From: Mucilaginibacter sp. UBA5151 | GTDB taxonomy: Bacteria; Bacteroidota; Bacteroidia; Sphingobacteriales; Sphingobacteriaceae | Length of the DNA: 64,000 bases | Direction of reading: 5' to 3' | Assembly (NCBI GenBank): GCA_002413785.1 | Contig: DHXR01000021.1 | Coordinates: 28,196-92,195, forward strand | Shown: in pieces, positions 33,893 to 41,761 of the stretch | How positions within the stretch are numbered: position 1 is the stretch's first letter | Layout of the letters: each line of letters starts with the position of its first letter | Notes under the pieces: generated by a model | The model's database searches: none | Seen by the model: only the letters and a program-made list of their open reading frames with translations | Told to the model about the DNA's origin: nothing | Made by a program: the position numbers and the translations under genes

Positions 33893-35392
33893 ATGCCTGC
33901 AGAGATCGATAAACACCTTTTTGAACTGGGCTTTGAGGTAACAGAGCACACTGTTGCTATGCTGGCCTATTGGGACAAAAATTTGATTTGCAGGTTTGCC
34001 AATAATGCCTATTTTGAATGGTTTGGGGTTCATCCGGGGGATATGATCAATAAGATGCATATCCGTGCTATTTTAGGGTCCTTTTACGAAAAAAATTTAG
34101 TCCAAATTGATGAGGCGTTAAACGGTAAAGTGCAGGTTTTTGAACGGCCTATATCTACCCCTTCCGGAAAAACTAAAATTGCCAGGGCAACCTATATCCC
34201 TGATTTTAAAAATGGCGAGGTGAAGGGGTTTTATGTTCAGGTTGTTGATGTTACCCCATTATCGCCTGATGAGGTGCCGTATGCGGTTGGACACAAACAT
34301 TTTTTTTCAAACGAACGCTTGCCCGGGGATGTAGTGCAGACCCTGAGATCCTGTATTCTTACCGGGTTCCCGGGCATAGCTAATCTCTCAAAAAAACATT
34401 TTATTTCGGAGTCGAAACTTAAAAGGGATTTTAAAGAAAAATACCATACCACCATTTTTTCTTTTTATCGTAACCTGCAAATGGAACTGGCCGATAAATA
34501 TATCAGGGAGAAGCGCTGCAATAAAAACCAGATGGCGGTTATGCTCAACTTTTCAAACCCCTCAAATTTTTCGGTTTGTTACCGGAATTATTTAAAAGAA
34601 AAAGCTACCAAAACGTTGATTTCCGAAATTAAAAAGGAAAGTGATGAAAGATATAAAACCTTTATTGAGCAGGCCCCGGTGGCCATCGCCATGTTGGATA
34701 ATGACATGTTTTTTATGGCGGTTTCGGAAAGGTATATAGCGTATTTTAAGCTTGAAAATAAAGAATTAATTGGGAAAAGCATATATGAGGTATTTCACGG
34801 TGTGGATTTAAAATATAAAGACGTGTTTCAGGATTGTTTGAAAGGAAACATTAATCAATGCGATGAAGCGTTTGTATCATTGCCGGATGGTTTAGCTACC
34901 TGGCTGCGCTGGGAAATACGGCCATGGTATAAAAGCGATAAGGCAATTGGCGGGTTATTAATTTATTCAGAAGATATAACCGCGTTAAAACTTAAAAACG
35001 AAGAGAATAAACTATTATCAGGAATCCTGAATACGACACATGAAATTGCCCGGATAGGGGTGTGGAGCAGGGATTTAAAAAACAATACAGTTTTCTGGAG
35101 CAAAATTCTAAAAGAGATGCTGGAGGTTCCTGAAGATTTTAGTCCTGACCTTGCTACAGCTTTTAAATTTTACAAGGAAGGCGTAAGCCGCAATTTAGCG
35201 CAAAAGGGTTTCGCAGATGCACTGGAAAACGGTAAACAATTTGATGTTGAATTGGAAATGATCACCGCAAATGGCAATTTAATAAGGGTCAGGCATGTTG
35301 GTTATCCTGAATTCCGCAACGGGCAATACGAAAAAATATCCGGCATATTTCTGGATATTACACATCAAAATCCACCATTCCAAAAGGGTTAA
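33893..35392 (+). CDS. PAS - AraC-type HTH - PAS - PAS regulator
   Basis: A 499-residue protein with unusual order. PAS1 is about 15-120 ('YWDKNLICRFANNAYFEWFG'). An AraC/XylS-type double HTH lies at about 145-235 ('IANLSKKHFISESKLKRDFK', 'MELADKYIREKRCN', 'MLNFSNPSNFSVCYRNYL'). PAS2 is about 250-375 ('FIEQAPVAIAMLDNDMFFMA', 'WLRWEIRPWYKSDKAIGGLL') and PAS3 about 385-492. AraC DNA-binding domains are normally C-terminal. No kinase or other output follows PAS3. It lies 44 bp after the histidine kinase. It may bind DNA under control of signals on both sides, or its C-terminus may have lost a kinase domain. Confidence 0.8.
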   Translation: MPAEIDKHLFELGFEVTEHTVAMLAYWDKNLICRFANNAYFEWFGVHPGDMINKMHIRAILGSFYEKNLVQIDEALNGKVQVFERPISTPSGKTKIARATYIPDFKNGEVKGFYVQVVDVTPLSPDEVPYAVGHKHFFSNERLPGDVVQTLRSCILTGFPGIANLSKKHFISESKLKRDFKEKYHTTIFSFYRNLQMELADKYIREKRCNKNQMAVMLNFSNPSNFSVCYRNYLKEKATKTLISEIKKESDERYKTFIEQAPVAIAMLDNDMFFMAVSERYIAYFKLENKELIGKSIYEVFHGVDLKYKDVFQDCLKGNINQCDEAFVSLPDGLATWLRWEIRPWYKSDKAIGGLLIYSEDITALKLKNEENKLLSGILNTTHEIARIGVWSRDLKNNTVFWSKILKEMLEVPEDFSPDLATAFKFYKEGVSRNLAQKGFADALENGKQFDVELEMITANGNLIRVRHVGYPEFRNGQYEKISGIFLDITHQNPPFQKG

Positions 35393-35559
35393 GCTGCACT
35401 CAAATAACTGGTTCATCCTAAACCGGAACCAATATTTTCAAACATTTTACAGGCCTGAAAATGACCAATGGTTTTTCTTCATCCCGGCAATTTAACGATT
35501 AATACTTAGGGTGTTTTGAACGATTTTAAGCGGGTTGTAATGTCATGTATGTCAGTAAT

Positions 35560-35573
35560 TTGATATAAATCAC
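35560..35573. promoter_or_regulatory. Crp/Fnr-like palindrome upstream of the degenerate receiver
   Basis: TTGAT-ATAA-ATCAC matches the Fnr box at nine of ten positions, 126 bp before the ATG. It is the only clear element in the 306-bp gap 35393-35698, which otherwise is AT-rich and carries no coding signal. Confidence 0.55.
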
Positions 35574-35698
35574 AGGTTTATTTAATAATTGTTTTATTAA
35601 TATCTTATACAGGTATAAATTGACCTTTAACAGGTTGGTTTAAGCTTTTAACAACTGTAAATTTATATTGTATTAATTTCATTTTTGACAATATCGCC

Positions 35699-36121
35699 AT
35701 GAGAGAAAATATATTGCTAATTGAAGAAAATGCTGAAATGCGCAAAAATATTGGTGCATTCTTAAGACACGAAGGTTATGATGTTGCTGAGACCGATGAT
35801 GGCGCCAAAGCTATTGAAATGATACTCCATAAATTACCATCTCTTATTATTTGTGAAAAAGCGATGCATTGTATGGATGGTTATGATGTTTTTTTCGCTT
35901 TATTTAAGACCATATTTTACCATAAAATTCCTTTCATTTATTTTTTAGGTGACGCCAAATTAAAAACCGCCAGAGTTTTGAGCATTGAAAACTGTCAGGG
36001 AGAACGTGTTCTGGATGGCGATCTGGTGCAATGTGTTAAAAAGTGCATGGCGGTTGAATTGCCCTTAATGGATTCAGCTACAGTTACAGCAATGCCTTCA
36101 GTTGGTGCACAATGGCCGTAA
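35699..36121 (+). CDS. degenerate stand-alone receiver (phospho-Asp replaced by Glu)
   Basis: A 140-residue CheY-like protein. The fold is clear ('ENILLIEENAEMRKNIGAFL', 'LPSLIICEKAMHCMDGYDVF'), but the phosphoacceptor position is Glu53 instead of Asp, the conserved Thr/Ser is lost, and the K-P-F loop is replaced by 'GERVLDGD'. The normal copies at 37416 and 37853 read 'LVICD...MDGYEV' and 'VKPFDEAE'. It may be a phosphorylation-independent binding protein, with Glu possibly mimicking the phosphorylated state. It has a Crp/Fnr-like site upstream. Confidence 0.8.
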   Translation: MRENILLIEENAEMRKNIGAFLRHEGYDVAETDDGAKAIEMILHKLPSLIICEKAMHCMDGYDVFFALFKTIFYHKIPFIYFLGDAKLKTARVLSIENCQGERVLDGDLVQCVKKCMAVELPLMDSATVTAMPSVGAQWP

Positions 36122-36184
36122 GCAGAAGGACATGCTTTTTTAAAAAAGATAATTTTATCCATCAATCAGCCCTATATCTATTCT

Positions 36185-37018
36185 ATGAAAAACATTCTTG
36201 TTATCAACGACAATTCAGCGGCAGCTACCAATGCTGCTGAATTTGCCTTGTCCCTGGCACAAAAGATGCCGGTAAATATTTTACTTGCCACTATGTCAGG
36301 GATAAGTAACAAGGTGGGTGAAAAAGTAGAGGTTGACGCATTTGCGGAAGATATTTTGACTGGCCCGGCAAAATCTGGTACGTACATGCATTTACAGGCG
36401 CTGAAAAACCCCGATAATGAATTTGTGCCTGTAATTACAGAATTCGATAGTTCGGCTATGGACGAACACAAAATAGCTGAACTGATCAACAAAAATCAAA
36501 TATGGATGATGGTAAAAGGTGTACCCGGTACATTGCCGTCAATCAGCCTGAAAAAGAATTTGAACGTGCATGCGGTGCTGAATAATGTGCTCTGCCCTTT
36601 ATTGCTTTTGCCTGAAAACTGGACGTTAAAGCCGCTGGAACGCATGGTATATATTGCCGATTTACGCTATTGCCGCATACAAATAGTACGGTTCCTGGCC
36701 GAATTGGCCAGGCCATGGCGGGCGCTATTGTCTATTGCGCACCTTACAGCCAAAGGCCTGCCGGATATGCATGATAAATACGCGCTGAGCATTTTTAAAG
36801 ATGGAGTTTGCCCCAATGTTAACTATGACCGGCTCGTTTTTAATAATGTAAAGGAAAAAAACCTTAGTACTGCAGTTGATGTAATGATTAACGGCATGCA
36901 TAACGATTTGCTGGTTTTGGTTAATCATCATTTTCATATTGAAGAAATATTAGGCCGGTATATTACTGATATACTGCCTGAATCCGTTACAATTCCTTTG
37001 CTTATTTTTCCATATTAA
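36185..37018 (+). CDS. universal stress protein-like, tandem domains
   Basis: A 277-residue protein opening 'NILVINDNSAAATNAAEFAL'. The ATP-loop region 'KGVPGTLPSISLKKNL' keeps two glycines but ends in Asn. The second half ('YIADLRYCRIQIVRFLAELA') is closely related in layout to the Usp at 18717. It is 63 bp after the degenerate receiver and 36 bp before a DUF3892-like gene, all on the same strand. Confidence 0.82.
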   Translation: MKNILVINDNSAAATNAAEFALSLAQKMPVNILLATMSGISNKVGEKVEVDAFAEDILTGPAKSGTYMHLQALKNPDNEFVPVITEFDSSAMDEHKIAELINKNQIWMMVKGVPGTLPSISLKKNLNVHAVLNNVLCPLLLLPENWTLKPLERMVYIADLRYCRIQIVRFLAELARPWRALLSIAHLTAKGLPDMHDKYALSIFKDGVCPNVNYDRLVFNNVKEKNLSTAVDVMINGMHNDLLVLVNHHFHIEEILGRYITDILPESVTIPLLIFPY

Positions 37019-37054
37019 AAACTATTAATTAAACTATTATTAAATACTATTACA

Positions 37055-37348
37055 ATGTCTGTACGTATTATCTCCAAAAAAACAGAGAAGGGTGACTATG
37101 AGAACCCTTATGTTGCCATTGACTACCTGGAGTGGGTCAATGAAAGCATTCACGTGAACGGCGTAACCGACCGTGCTGAAATATACGACTGGATAAAAGA
37201 AGCAAAAGGTAAAGCTTACATTATTGATGTTGACGGTAATAAAAACTACCTGATACCGGCAATAAGCAAGCGTGGTAATAAATATGTTAAAACAGTGGGT
37301 GATGAAACAATGCCTGATTGCCTGTTATCATTACCTGAATATGCCTGA
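37055..37348 (+). CDS. DUF3892-like small protein
   Basis: A 97-residue soluble protein starting MSVRIISKK. The segments 'ENPYVAIDYLEWVNE' and 'YDWIKEAKGKAYIIDVDGNK' resemble DUF3892 proteins, small uncharacterised proteins with an N-P-H/Y-x-A-I-x-x-L-x-W pattern. Function is unknown. It sits between a Usp gene and two receivers. Confidence 0.65.
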   Translation: MSVRIISKKTEKGDYENPYVAIDYLEWVNESIHVNGVTDRAEIYDWIKEAKGKAYIIDVDGNKNYLIPAISKRGNKYVKTVGDETMPDCLLSLPEYA

Positions 37349-37415
37349 AAATAAAATGCTTAATTGCGGTTTTTTTGGGAATCGCGCTTGTTAAACCTGT
37401 GAAAAAAAATATACA

Positions 37416-37799
37416 ATGATTTTAATTATTGAGGATAACGAAGACATCAGGGAGGACCTCGCTGAACTTTTAATACTTGACGGTTTTGATGTTATAGCAA
37501 CAGATTGTGGCGCCGAAGCCCAGAAACTGGCGGAAGAACATGCCCCTGACCTTGTAATATGTGATATTATGATGCCTTTGATGGATGGCTACGAGGTACT
37601 TGACGCTTTCAGGCTAAGTAAAAAAACCTTCGCTATCCCTTTTATTTTTTCAAGTTCAAAATCCGAAAAAAAGGATGCAAAAAAAGCAAAAGCGCTTGGC
37701 GTAGCCAATTATTTGGTTAAACCATTTGATGAGGCCGAAATTTTGCGGTGCATTAAAAGTTGTTTGCTGGAGCAATCGGATGTTGGCCCGGAAAAATAA
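37416..37799 (+). CDS. stand-alone CheY-like response regulator
   Basis: A 127-residue receiver with all active-site residues: acidic 'EDNED' at 6-10, phosphoacceptor Asp50 in 'LVICDIMMPLMDGYEV', Ser in 'FSSSK' and Lys in 'VKPFDEAE'. No output domain is present. Length is normal for a single-domain receiver. The next gene is a close duplicate. A histidine kinase at 32505 is the nearest candidate partner. Confidence 0.92.
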   Translation: MILIIEDNEDIREDLAELLILDGFDVIATDCGAEAQKLAEEHAPDLVICDIMMPLMDGYEVLDAFRLSKKTFAIPFIFSSSKSEKKDAKKAKALGVANYLVKPFDEAEILRCIKSCLLEQSDVGPEK

Positions 37800-37852
37800 A
37801 CAAAACAAAATCGCCTTTTACAAGTTTTTTCATCATAGTTATTTATGATAAA

Positions 37853-38245
37853 ATGATGATATTAATTATTGAGGACAACGAAGACATCAGAGAGAACCTG
37901 GAAGAACTGTTGACGCTTGATGGTTTTATTGTTACTACCGCAGATTGCGGAATTCAAGCGCTTGCGCAGACAAAAAAGCAAATCCCCGACCTGGTGATTT
38001 GCGATGCTTTGATGGCGGGGATGGATGGATACGAAGTGTTTTCCGCTTTCAGGCGAAATGAAAAAACCTGTACTATTCCATTTATTTTTTCGAGTTCAAT
38101 ATCCGGCAAGGCAGAGGAACAAAAGGCAAAAGCGCTCGGCATCGCCCATTATCTTGTAAAACCATTTGATGAAGCTGAAATAGTGTGGTGCATTAATGAT
38201 TGTTTGCAGGCATCGCCAATTGCTTCACCTGCTGATATTAAGTAA
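37853..38245 (+). CDS. stand-alone CheY-like response regulator (duplicate of the preceding gene)
   Basis: A 130-residue receiver from ATG 37853 (ATG 37856 is equally possible); the longer frame back to 37760 overlaps the previous gene and adds an unrelated tail, so it is not used. It shares most residues with the gene at 37416, including 'ILIIEDNEDIRE', phosphoacceptor Asp51 in 'LVICDALMAGMDGYEV', and 'LVKPFDEAEI'. It is a recent tandem duplicate. The common receiver motif M-P after Asp is M-A-G here. Confidence 0.9.
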   Translation: MMILIIEDNEDIRENLEELLTLDGFIVTTADCGIQALAQTKKQIPDLVICDALMAGMDGYEVFSAFRRNEKTCTIPFIFSSSISGKAEEQKAKALGIAHYLVKPFDEAEIVWCINDCLQASPIASPADIK

Positions 38246-38319
38246 TTCTTTTAACATTAATTGGAATTAATAAATGAAGCCATGTGATCTACCTATGACA
38301 TATTTTAAAATTAGCGGCG

Positions 38320-38420
38320 GGTGCCTCACCATGACACCCCTTTTTTGTTATTCATCAAATTGGTAATCAATAACTTATAAATACGTCATTATAAGCGTGG
38401 GCTGTCATGGTGGGGCCACC
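38320..38420. repeat. inverted repeat (GTCATGGTGAGGC-type) after the receiver genes
   Basis: GGTGCCTCACCATGACACCC at 38320-38339 is followed by a T-run. Its near reverse complement GGGCTGTCATGGTGGGGCCA begins at 38399. About 58 bp separate the arms. The type resembles another dispersed bacterial inverted repeat (TGTCATGGTGAG...). The left arm with its T-run could act as a terminator. Confidence 0.5.
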
Positions 38421-38440
38421 CCACGTGGTTCGAGTGCCTT

Positions 38441-38473
38441 AGATTTGACAACTTTTCAAAAGTTGTCAAATCT
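38441..38473. terminator. perfect 16-bp-stem hairpin between convergent genes
   Basis: AGATTTGACAACTTTT, one base, then its exact reverse complement. It lies between a receiver gene (+) and fadD (-). Position and form match the ACTTACGAAGTTT hairpins found between the other convergent pairs, but the sequence differs. The rest of the 38246-38607 gap holds the repeat above and a short ATCCGAAAT word array at 38570-38605. Confidence 0.5.
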
Positions 38474-38607
38474 TTGAATTGTATAAATTGTGATTTCGAA
38501 TTGAGGGAACTGACCCAAAGAATGTCCAATTCTACGGGGTTCAGACGGAATCAAAATCAAGAATAACACCAAATCCGAAATCGAACATCCGAAATCCGAA
38601 ATAAAAC

Positions 38608-40521
38608 TCAATCCGCCTCCGCTTCCTGCAAATACATCTCATCAATTGGCCTGGCATATTTCTTTTCAATTACCTTTCGCTTGGCTTTCATGGTAGGGGT
38701 GATCTCCCCGTCATCAATGCTGAAGGGATTACGTTTTACCTTGAAGTTTTTTATCCGTTCAAACTTGGCCAGCTCATTCGACAGCCTTTTTATGTCCTGC
38801 CCAATCCAATCCACAATTTCTTTGTCCTGAATAAATTGTTCGGGCTTGTTAAAAAATTCATCACTTAAACTGAATGTTTCCTGTAAAGTTTCCCTGGAAG
38901 GTACCACAATTGCTGTAATGTATTCGCGCTTATCGCCCACTAAAAATACCTGTTCAATTTTTGGGCTTTTCAAATAAGTGTTTTCTACCGGGGTAGGGTA
39001 AATGTTTTTGCCGTAGGCGTTCACCAGCATATTTTTTAAGCGGTCGGTAATTTGCAGGTTGCCCCTGTAATAACGGCCGATATCGCCCGTATGGAACCAG
39101 CCGTCAGCGTCAATAACCGAGGCGGTTTCTTCGGGCTTGTTCCAGTAGCCTTTCATTACACAATGCCCGCGCACAATGATCTCGCCTTCTTCCGATTCAA
39201 AATCCTCTTTAAAAGTTTCATGCGTTTGTATGGTGAAAATTTCTTTGGTATCGATGTTTTGTATGGCTACTTCAATGCCTGGTATAATACGGCCTACAGT
39301 GCCATAAATGATGCGGTCGGTTTCGGTAACCGCCATTACCGGCGAAGTTTCGGTGAGACCAAAGCCTTCTAATATTTTTATACCCAGGTCGCCAAAAAAC
39401 TCACCGATGTTTTTTGGTAATGCCCCGCCTCCGGAAAGCATGATCTTTAAGCGGCCCCCGGTTTTTTCCTTTATTTTGCTGAATACCAGTTTTTCGGCAA
39501 GCTTATGCTGCTGGCTCAGTATTAGCCCCGGTTTTTTGCCGGCCTCCTTTACCTCCCGGTATTGGCGGCCAATTTTCAATGACCAAAGGAATATTTTTGC
39601 TTTAACACCGCCAGCCGCAGTACCGTTTTTCATAGCCTTATCGTGTATGCGTTCCAGAAGGCGGGGCACGCAGTTCATTATTGTCGGCCTCACCTCGGCC
39701 ATGTTTTTAGCCAGCAGGTCCAGGCTTTGTGCAAAGGCCATTTTGGCGCCTGTAAAGAGGCAAATATGGTAGGTTGCTGTCCGCTCAAATACATGCGAAA
39801 GCGGCAAAAACGATAAAAAAGTATCTGTGCTAACGATGATCGGAATCTGGATCAGGCTAACCCTGACATTTTCGGTAAGGTTATAATGGGTAAGCATTAC
39901 ACCCTTGGGCGTGCCGGTAGTGCCCGAAGTGTAGATAAGGCATGACAGATCAGAAGGCAGAATCGACTCCCTTGCAATATTTATCGCCGTGCGGAATTTA
40001 TCAACGATGGCATTGCCTTCGTTAATCACTTCCCCTAAGCTGATCACACCCGCGTTAAGATTCAGCTTACCAGTGAACTTTTCAAAATCATCAAACGCAG
40101 GAATTATGCGTATTAAAGACGGGCAGTTGTTCGCAATTTTAAGCACTTTCCGTAGCAGGAAAGGACTGCCGACCAATATAGCCCTCGCACTGGAGTCATT
40201 TAAAATATACTCAATTTCAACATCGGAGAGGGTAGGGTAGATGGAGGTGTTGATACCGCCTATTTGTTGCAATGCCTGGTCGTAATAAACATAGTCAGGA
40301 CAGTTTTCAATGATCAGGGCGAGACGGTCGCCTTTTTGGATACCCATATCCAGTAGCCATGCCGAAATAGCGTCAATCTTATCAAGCGCCTGCCTGTAGC
40401 TTATTTCTTCCCAAACATCATTTACCTTATGGGTCATAAATGTATGGGTATCCGGATGAATATTCTTTACAATATTACGGATAAGACCCGGAACGGTTGA
40501 TCTCTCAGTCGTAGTGTTCAT
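38608..40521 (-). CDS. fadD: long-chain acyl-CoA synthetase (FadD15-type)
   Basis: A 637-residue AMP-forming ligase activating fatty acids with CoA. The P-loop-like motif is 'LIYTSGTTGTPKGVMLTHYN' near residue 193. 'LLSGGGALP'-like sequence lies near 360 and 'EGFGLTETSPVMA' near 388. 'GWFHTGDIGRY' near 482 and 'DRLKNMLVNAYGKNIYP' carry the hinge and the catalytic region near 507. It is long for the family owing to a helical insertion around 265-345, as in bacteroidetal and mycobacterial FadD15-type enzymes. It is transcribed alone from a TAnnTTTG promoter. Confidence 0.92.
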   Translation of the reverse strand: MNTTTERSTVPGLIRNIVKNIHPDTHTFMTHKVNDVWEEISYRQALDKIDAISAWLLDMGIQKGDRLALIIENCPDYVYYDQALQQIGGINTSIYPTLSDVEIEYILNDSSARAILVGSPFLLRKVLKIANNCPSLIRIIPAFDDFEKFTGKLNLNAGVISLGEVINEGNAIVDKFRTAINIARESILPSDLSCLIYTSGTTGTPKGVMLTHYNLTENVRVSLIQIPIIVSTDTFLSFLPLSHVFERTATYHICLFTGAKMAFAQSLDLLAKNMAEVRPTIMNCVPRLLERIHDKAMKNGTAAGGVKAKIFLWSLKIGRQYREVKEAGKKPGLILSQQHKLAEKLVFSKIKEKTGGRLKIMLSGGGALPKNIGEFFGDLGIKILEGFGLTETSPVMAVTETDRIIYGTVGRIIPGIEVAIQNIDTKEIFTIQTHETFKEDFESEEGEIIVRGHCVMKGYWNKPEETASVIDADGWFHTGDIGRYYRGNLQITDRLKNMLVNAYGKNIYPTPVENTYLKSPKIEQVFLVGDKREYITAIVVPSRETLQETFSLSDEFFNKPEQFIQDKEIVDWIGQDIKRLSNELAKFERIKNFKVKRNPFSIDDGEITPTMKAKRKVIEKKYARPIDEMYLQEAEAD

Positions 40522-40548
40522 TAAGTTTAATTAGTATCAATAGGATAA

Positions 40549-40556
40549 CAAAGCTA
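40549..40556 (-). promoter_or_regulatory. TAnnTTTG promoter box of fadD
   Basis: Reads TAGCTTTG on the minus strand and ends 27 bp before the fadD ATG. Confidence 0.5.
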
Positions 40557-40573
40557 ATTTATTTTTATTAAAA

Positions 40574-40830
40574 GATTACACCGATTATAAAGTGATTTCA
40601 CCGGTGAATTATGATTTCACCGATTTCCCCACCCGTTGTCTGTGTCCCCACAGACAACCGCATGTTAGCGGGGACTAAAACTGTTCACTTTGCTCCATAC
40701 ATAAAGTTGTCTGTGGGGACACAGACAACCGGGGGCGAGGTGGCGGTAAAAAAAAAACCGATCCTGCTTCGCAAAATCGGTGTAATCAAAATTTTACCAT
40801 CGGTGAAATCCCAAATACAATCGGTGTAAT
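40574..40830. repeat. nested inverted-repeat block upstream of fadD
   Basis: Two 24-bp sequences at 40635-40658 and 40706-40729 are exact reverse complements of each other, and each is itself close to a palindrome (GTTGTCTGTG...CACAGACAAC). Around them lie words GATTACACCGAT and GATTTCACCG on the left (40574-40628), and their complements ATCGGTGTAATC and TCGGTGAAATC on the right (40786-40830). The block could fold into a long branched hairpin. It has no coding content and fills the fadD-iscA gap. Confidence 0.65.
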
Positions 40831-40838
40831 CCTAAAAG

Positions 40839-41165
40839 TTATACCGAAAAACTCTCCCCGCAACCGCAGGTGCGGCTTGCATTAGGGTTATGAAAGTTAA
40901 AACCTTTACCATTCAGGCCGTCCGAAAAATCAAGCTCGGTGCCGGCCAGGTACAGGAATGATTTCATATCAAGGGCAAACCGGACTCCCTTATCTTCAAA
41001 AAACTGGTCGCCCTTTTTTATTTCGTTATCAAAATCCAAATTATATGATAAGCCCGAACAACCGCCCCCCTGCACCGAAACCCGGAGGAAATATGATCCG
41101 TCGAGAGCCGAATCCTGCATTAAGTGTTCTATTTTGCTTTTCGCTTTATCCGTTACTGTTACCAT
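40839..41165 (-). CDS. iscA: IscA/ErpA (HesB) A-type iron-sulfur carrier
   Basis: A 108-residue protein from ATG 41165, which opens MVTVTDKAKSKIEHL. An earlier in-frame ATG at 41186 adds seven atypical residues. The three cysteines are in the family pattern: 'GGGCSGLSY' near residue 35 and 'CGCGESF' at the C-terminus. It receives and passes on Fe-S clusters. It is the third gene of the iscS-iscU-iscA run, separated from iscU by a word array. Confidence 0.92.
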   Translation of the reverse strand: MVTVTDKAKSKIEHLMQDSALDGSYFLRVSVQGGGCSGLSYNLDFDNEIKKGDQFFEDKGVRFALDMKSFLYLAGTELDFSDGLNGKGFNFHNPNASRTCGCGESFSV

Positions 41166-41172
41166 GTTATTA

Positions 41173-41248
41173 GAGTCAAGAATCAAGAGTCAAGAATCAA
41201 GACAGGGGCAAAAAAATCCTGGTTCTTGATTCTTGACTCTTGATTCTT
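41173..41248. repeat. word array with exact inverted counterpart between iscU and iscA
   Basis: AGAGTCAAGAATCAAG occurs about twice in tandem. After a short spacer (CAGGGGC, an A-run and CCTGG) its reverse complement CTTGATTCTTGACTC follows. The transcript could form a long hairpin inside the isc operon. Confidence 0.65.
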
Positions 41249-41250
41249 TT

Positions 41251-41664
41251 TTAGTGATGTACTTTTTCGCTTGCAATAGCCTCAAGGCCATTTTTTATGC
41301 GGTAATCATTAATAGCTGCTTTTATTGCATCCTCGGCCAATACCGAGCAATGTATTTTTACCGGCGGAAGGGCCAGTTCTTCAACAATATCCATGTTGTC
41401 AATCTTCATGGCATCGTCAATGCTTTTGCCTTTTAGCCACTCTGTAGCCAATGATGATGATGCAATTGCCGATCCGCAGCCAAAAGTTTTAAATTTAGCG
41501 TCGGTGATCATATTGTTATCATCAACCTGTATTTGCAGGCGCATAACGTCGCCGCACTCAGGTGCACCCACCAAACCGGTACCTACTTTGTGGCTGCTTT
41601 TATCTAAAGTGCCCACATTGCGTGGATTTGTGTAGTGATCGATTACTTTTTCTGAATATGCCAT
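41251..41664 (-). CDS. iscU: IscU iron-sulfur cluster scaffold
   Basis: A 137-residue scaffold starting 'MAYSEKVIDHYTNPRNVGTL'. The three cluster ligands lie in 'APECGDVM', 'FGCGSAIASSS' and 'HCSVLAEDAIK'; the L-P-P-V-K motif that HscA recognises is present ('LPPVKIHC'). It assembles [2Fe-2S] clusters with IscS. It is followed by iscA and preceded by iscS on the minus strand. The 97-bp gap to iscS contains short arrays of TTAGTGAATT and TTGCACATC words. Confidence 0.95.
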   Translation of the reverse strand: MAYSEKVIDHYTNPRNVGTLDKSSHKVGTGLVGAPECGDVMRLQIQVDDNNMITDAKFKTFGCGSAIASSSLATEWLKGKSIDDAMKIDNMDIVEELALPPVKIHCSVLAEDAIKAAINDYRIKNGLEAIASEKVHH

Positions 41665-41761
41665 ATCTTTTTAATTTTGAATTATTGAATTAGTGATTTA
41701 GTGAATTAAACTCGGAAAACAAACATCTGCACATTTGCACATCCGCGCATTTGCACATCAA

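Noticed and set aside
38399..38440. Possible tRNA fragment (GGTTCGAGT resembles a T-loop)
   Set aside because: No acceptor stem, D-arm or anticodon arm can be built around it; the segment belongs to an inverted repeat.
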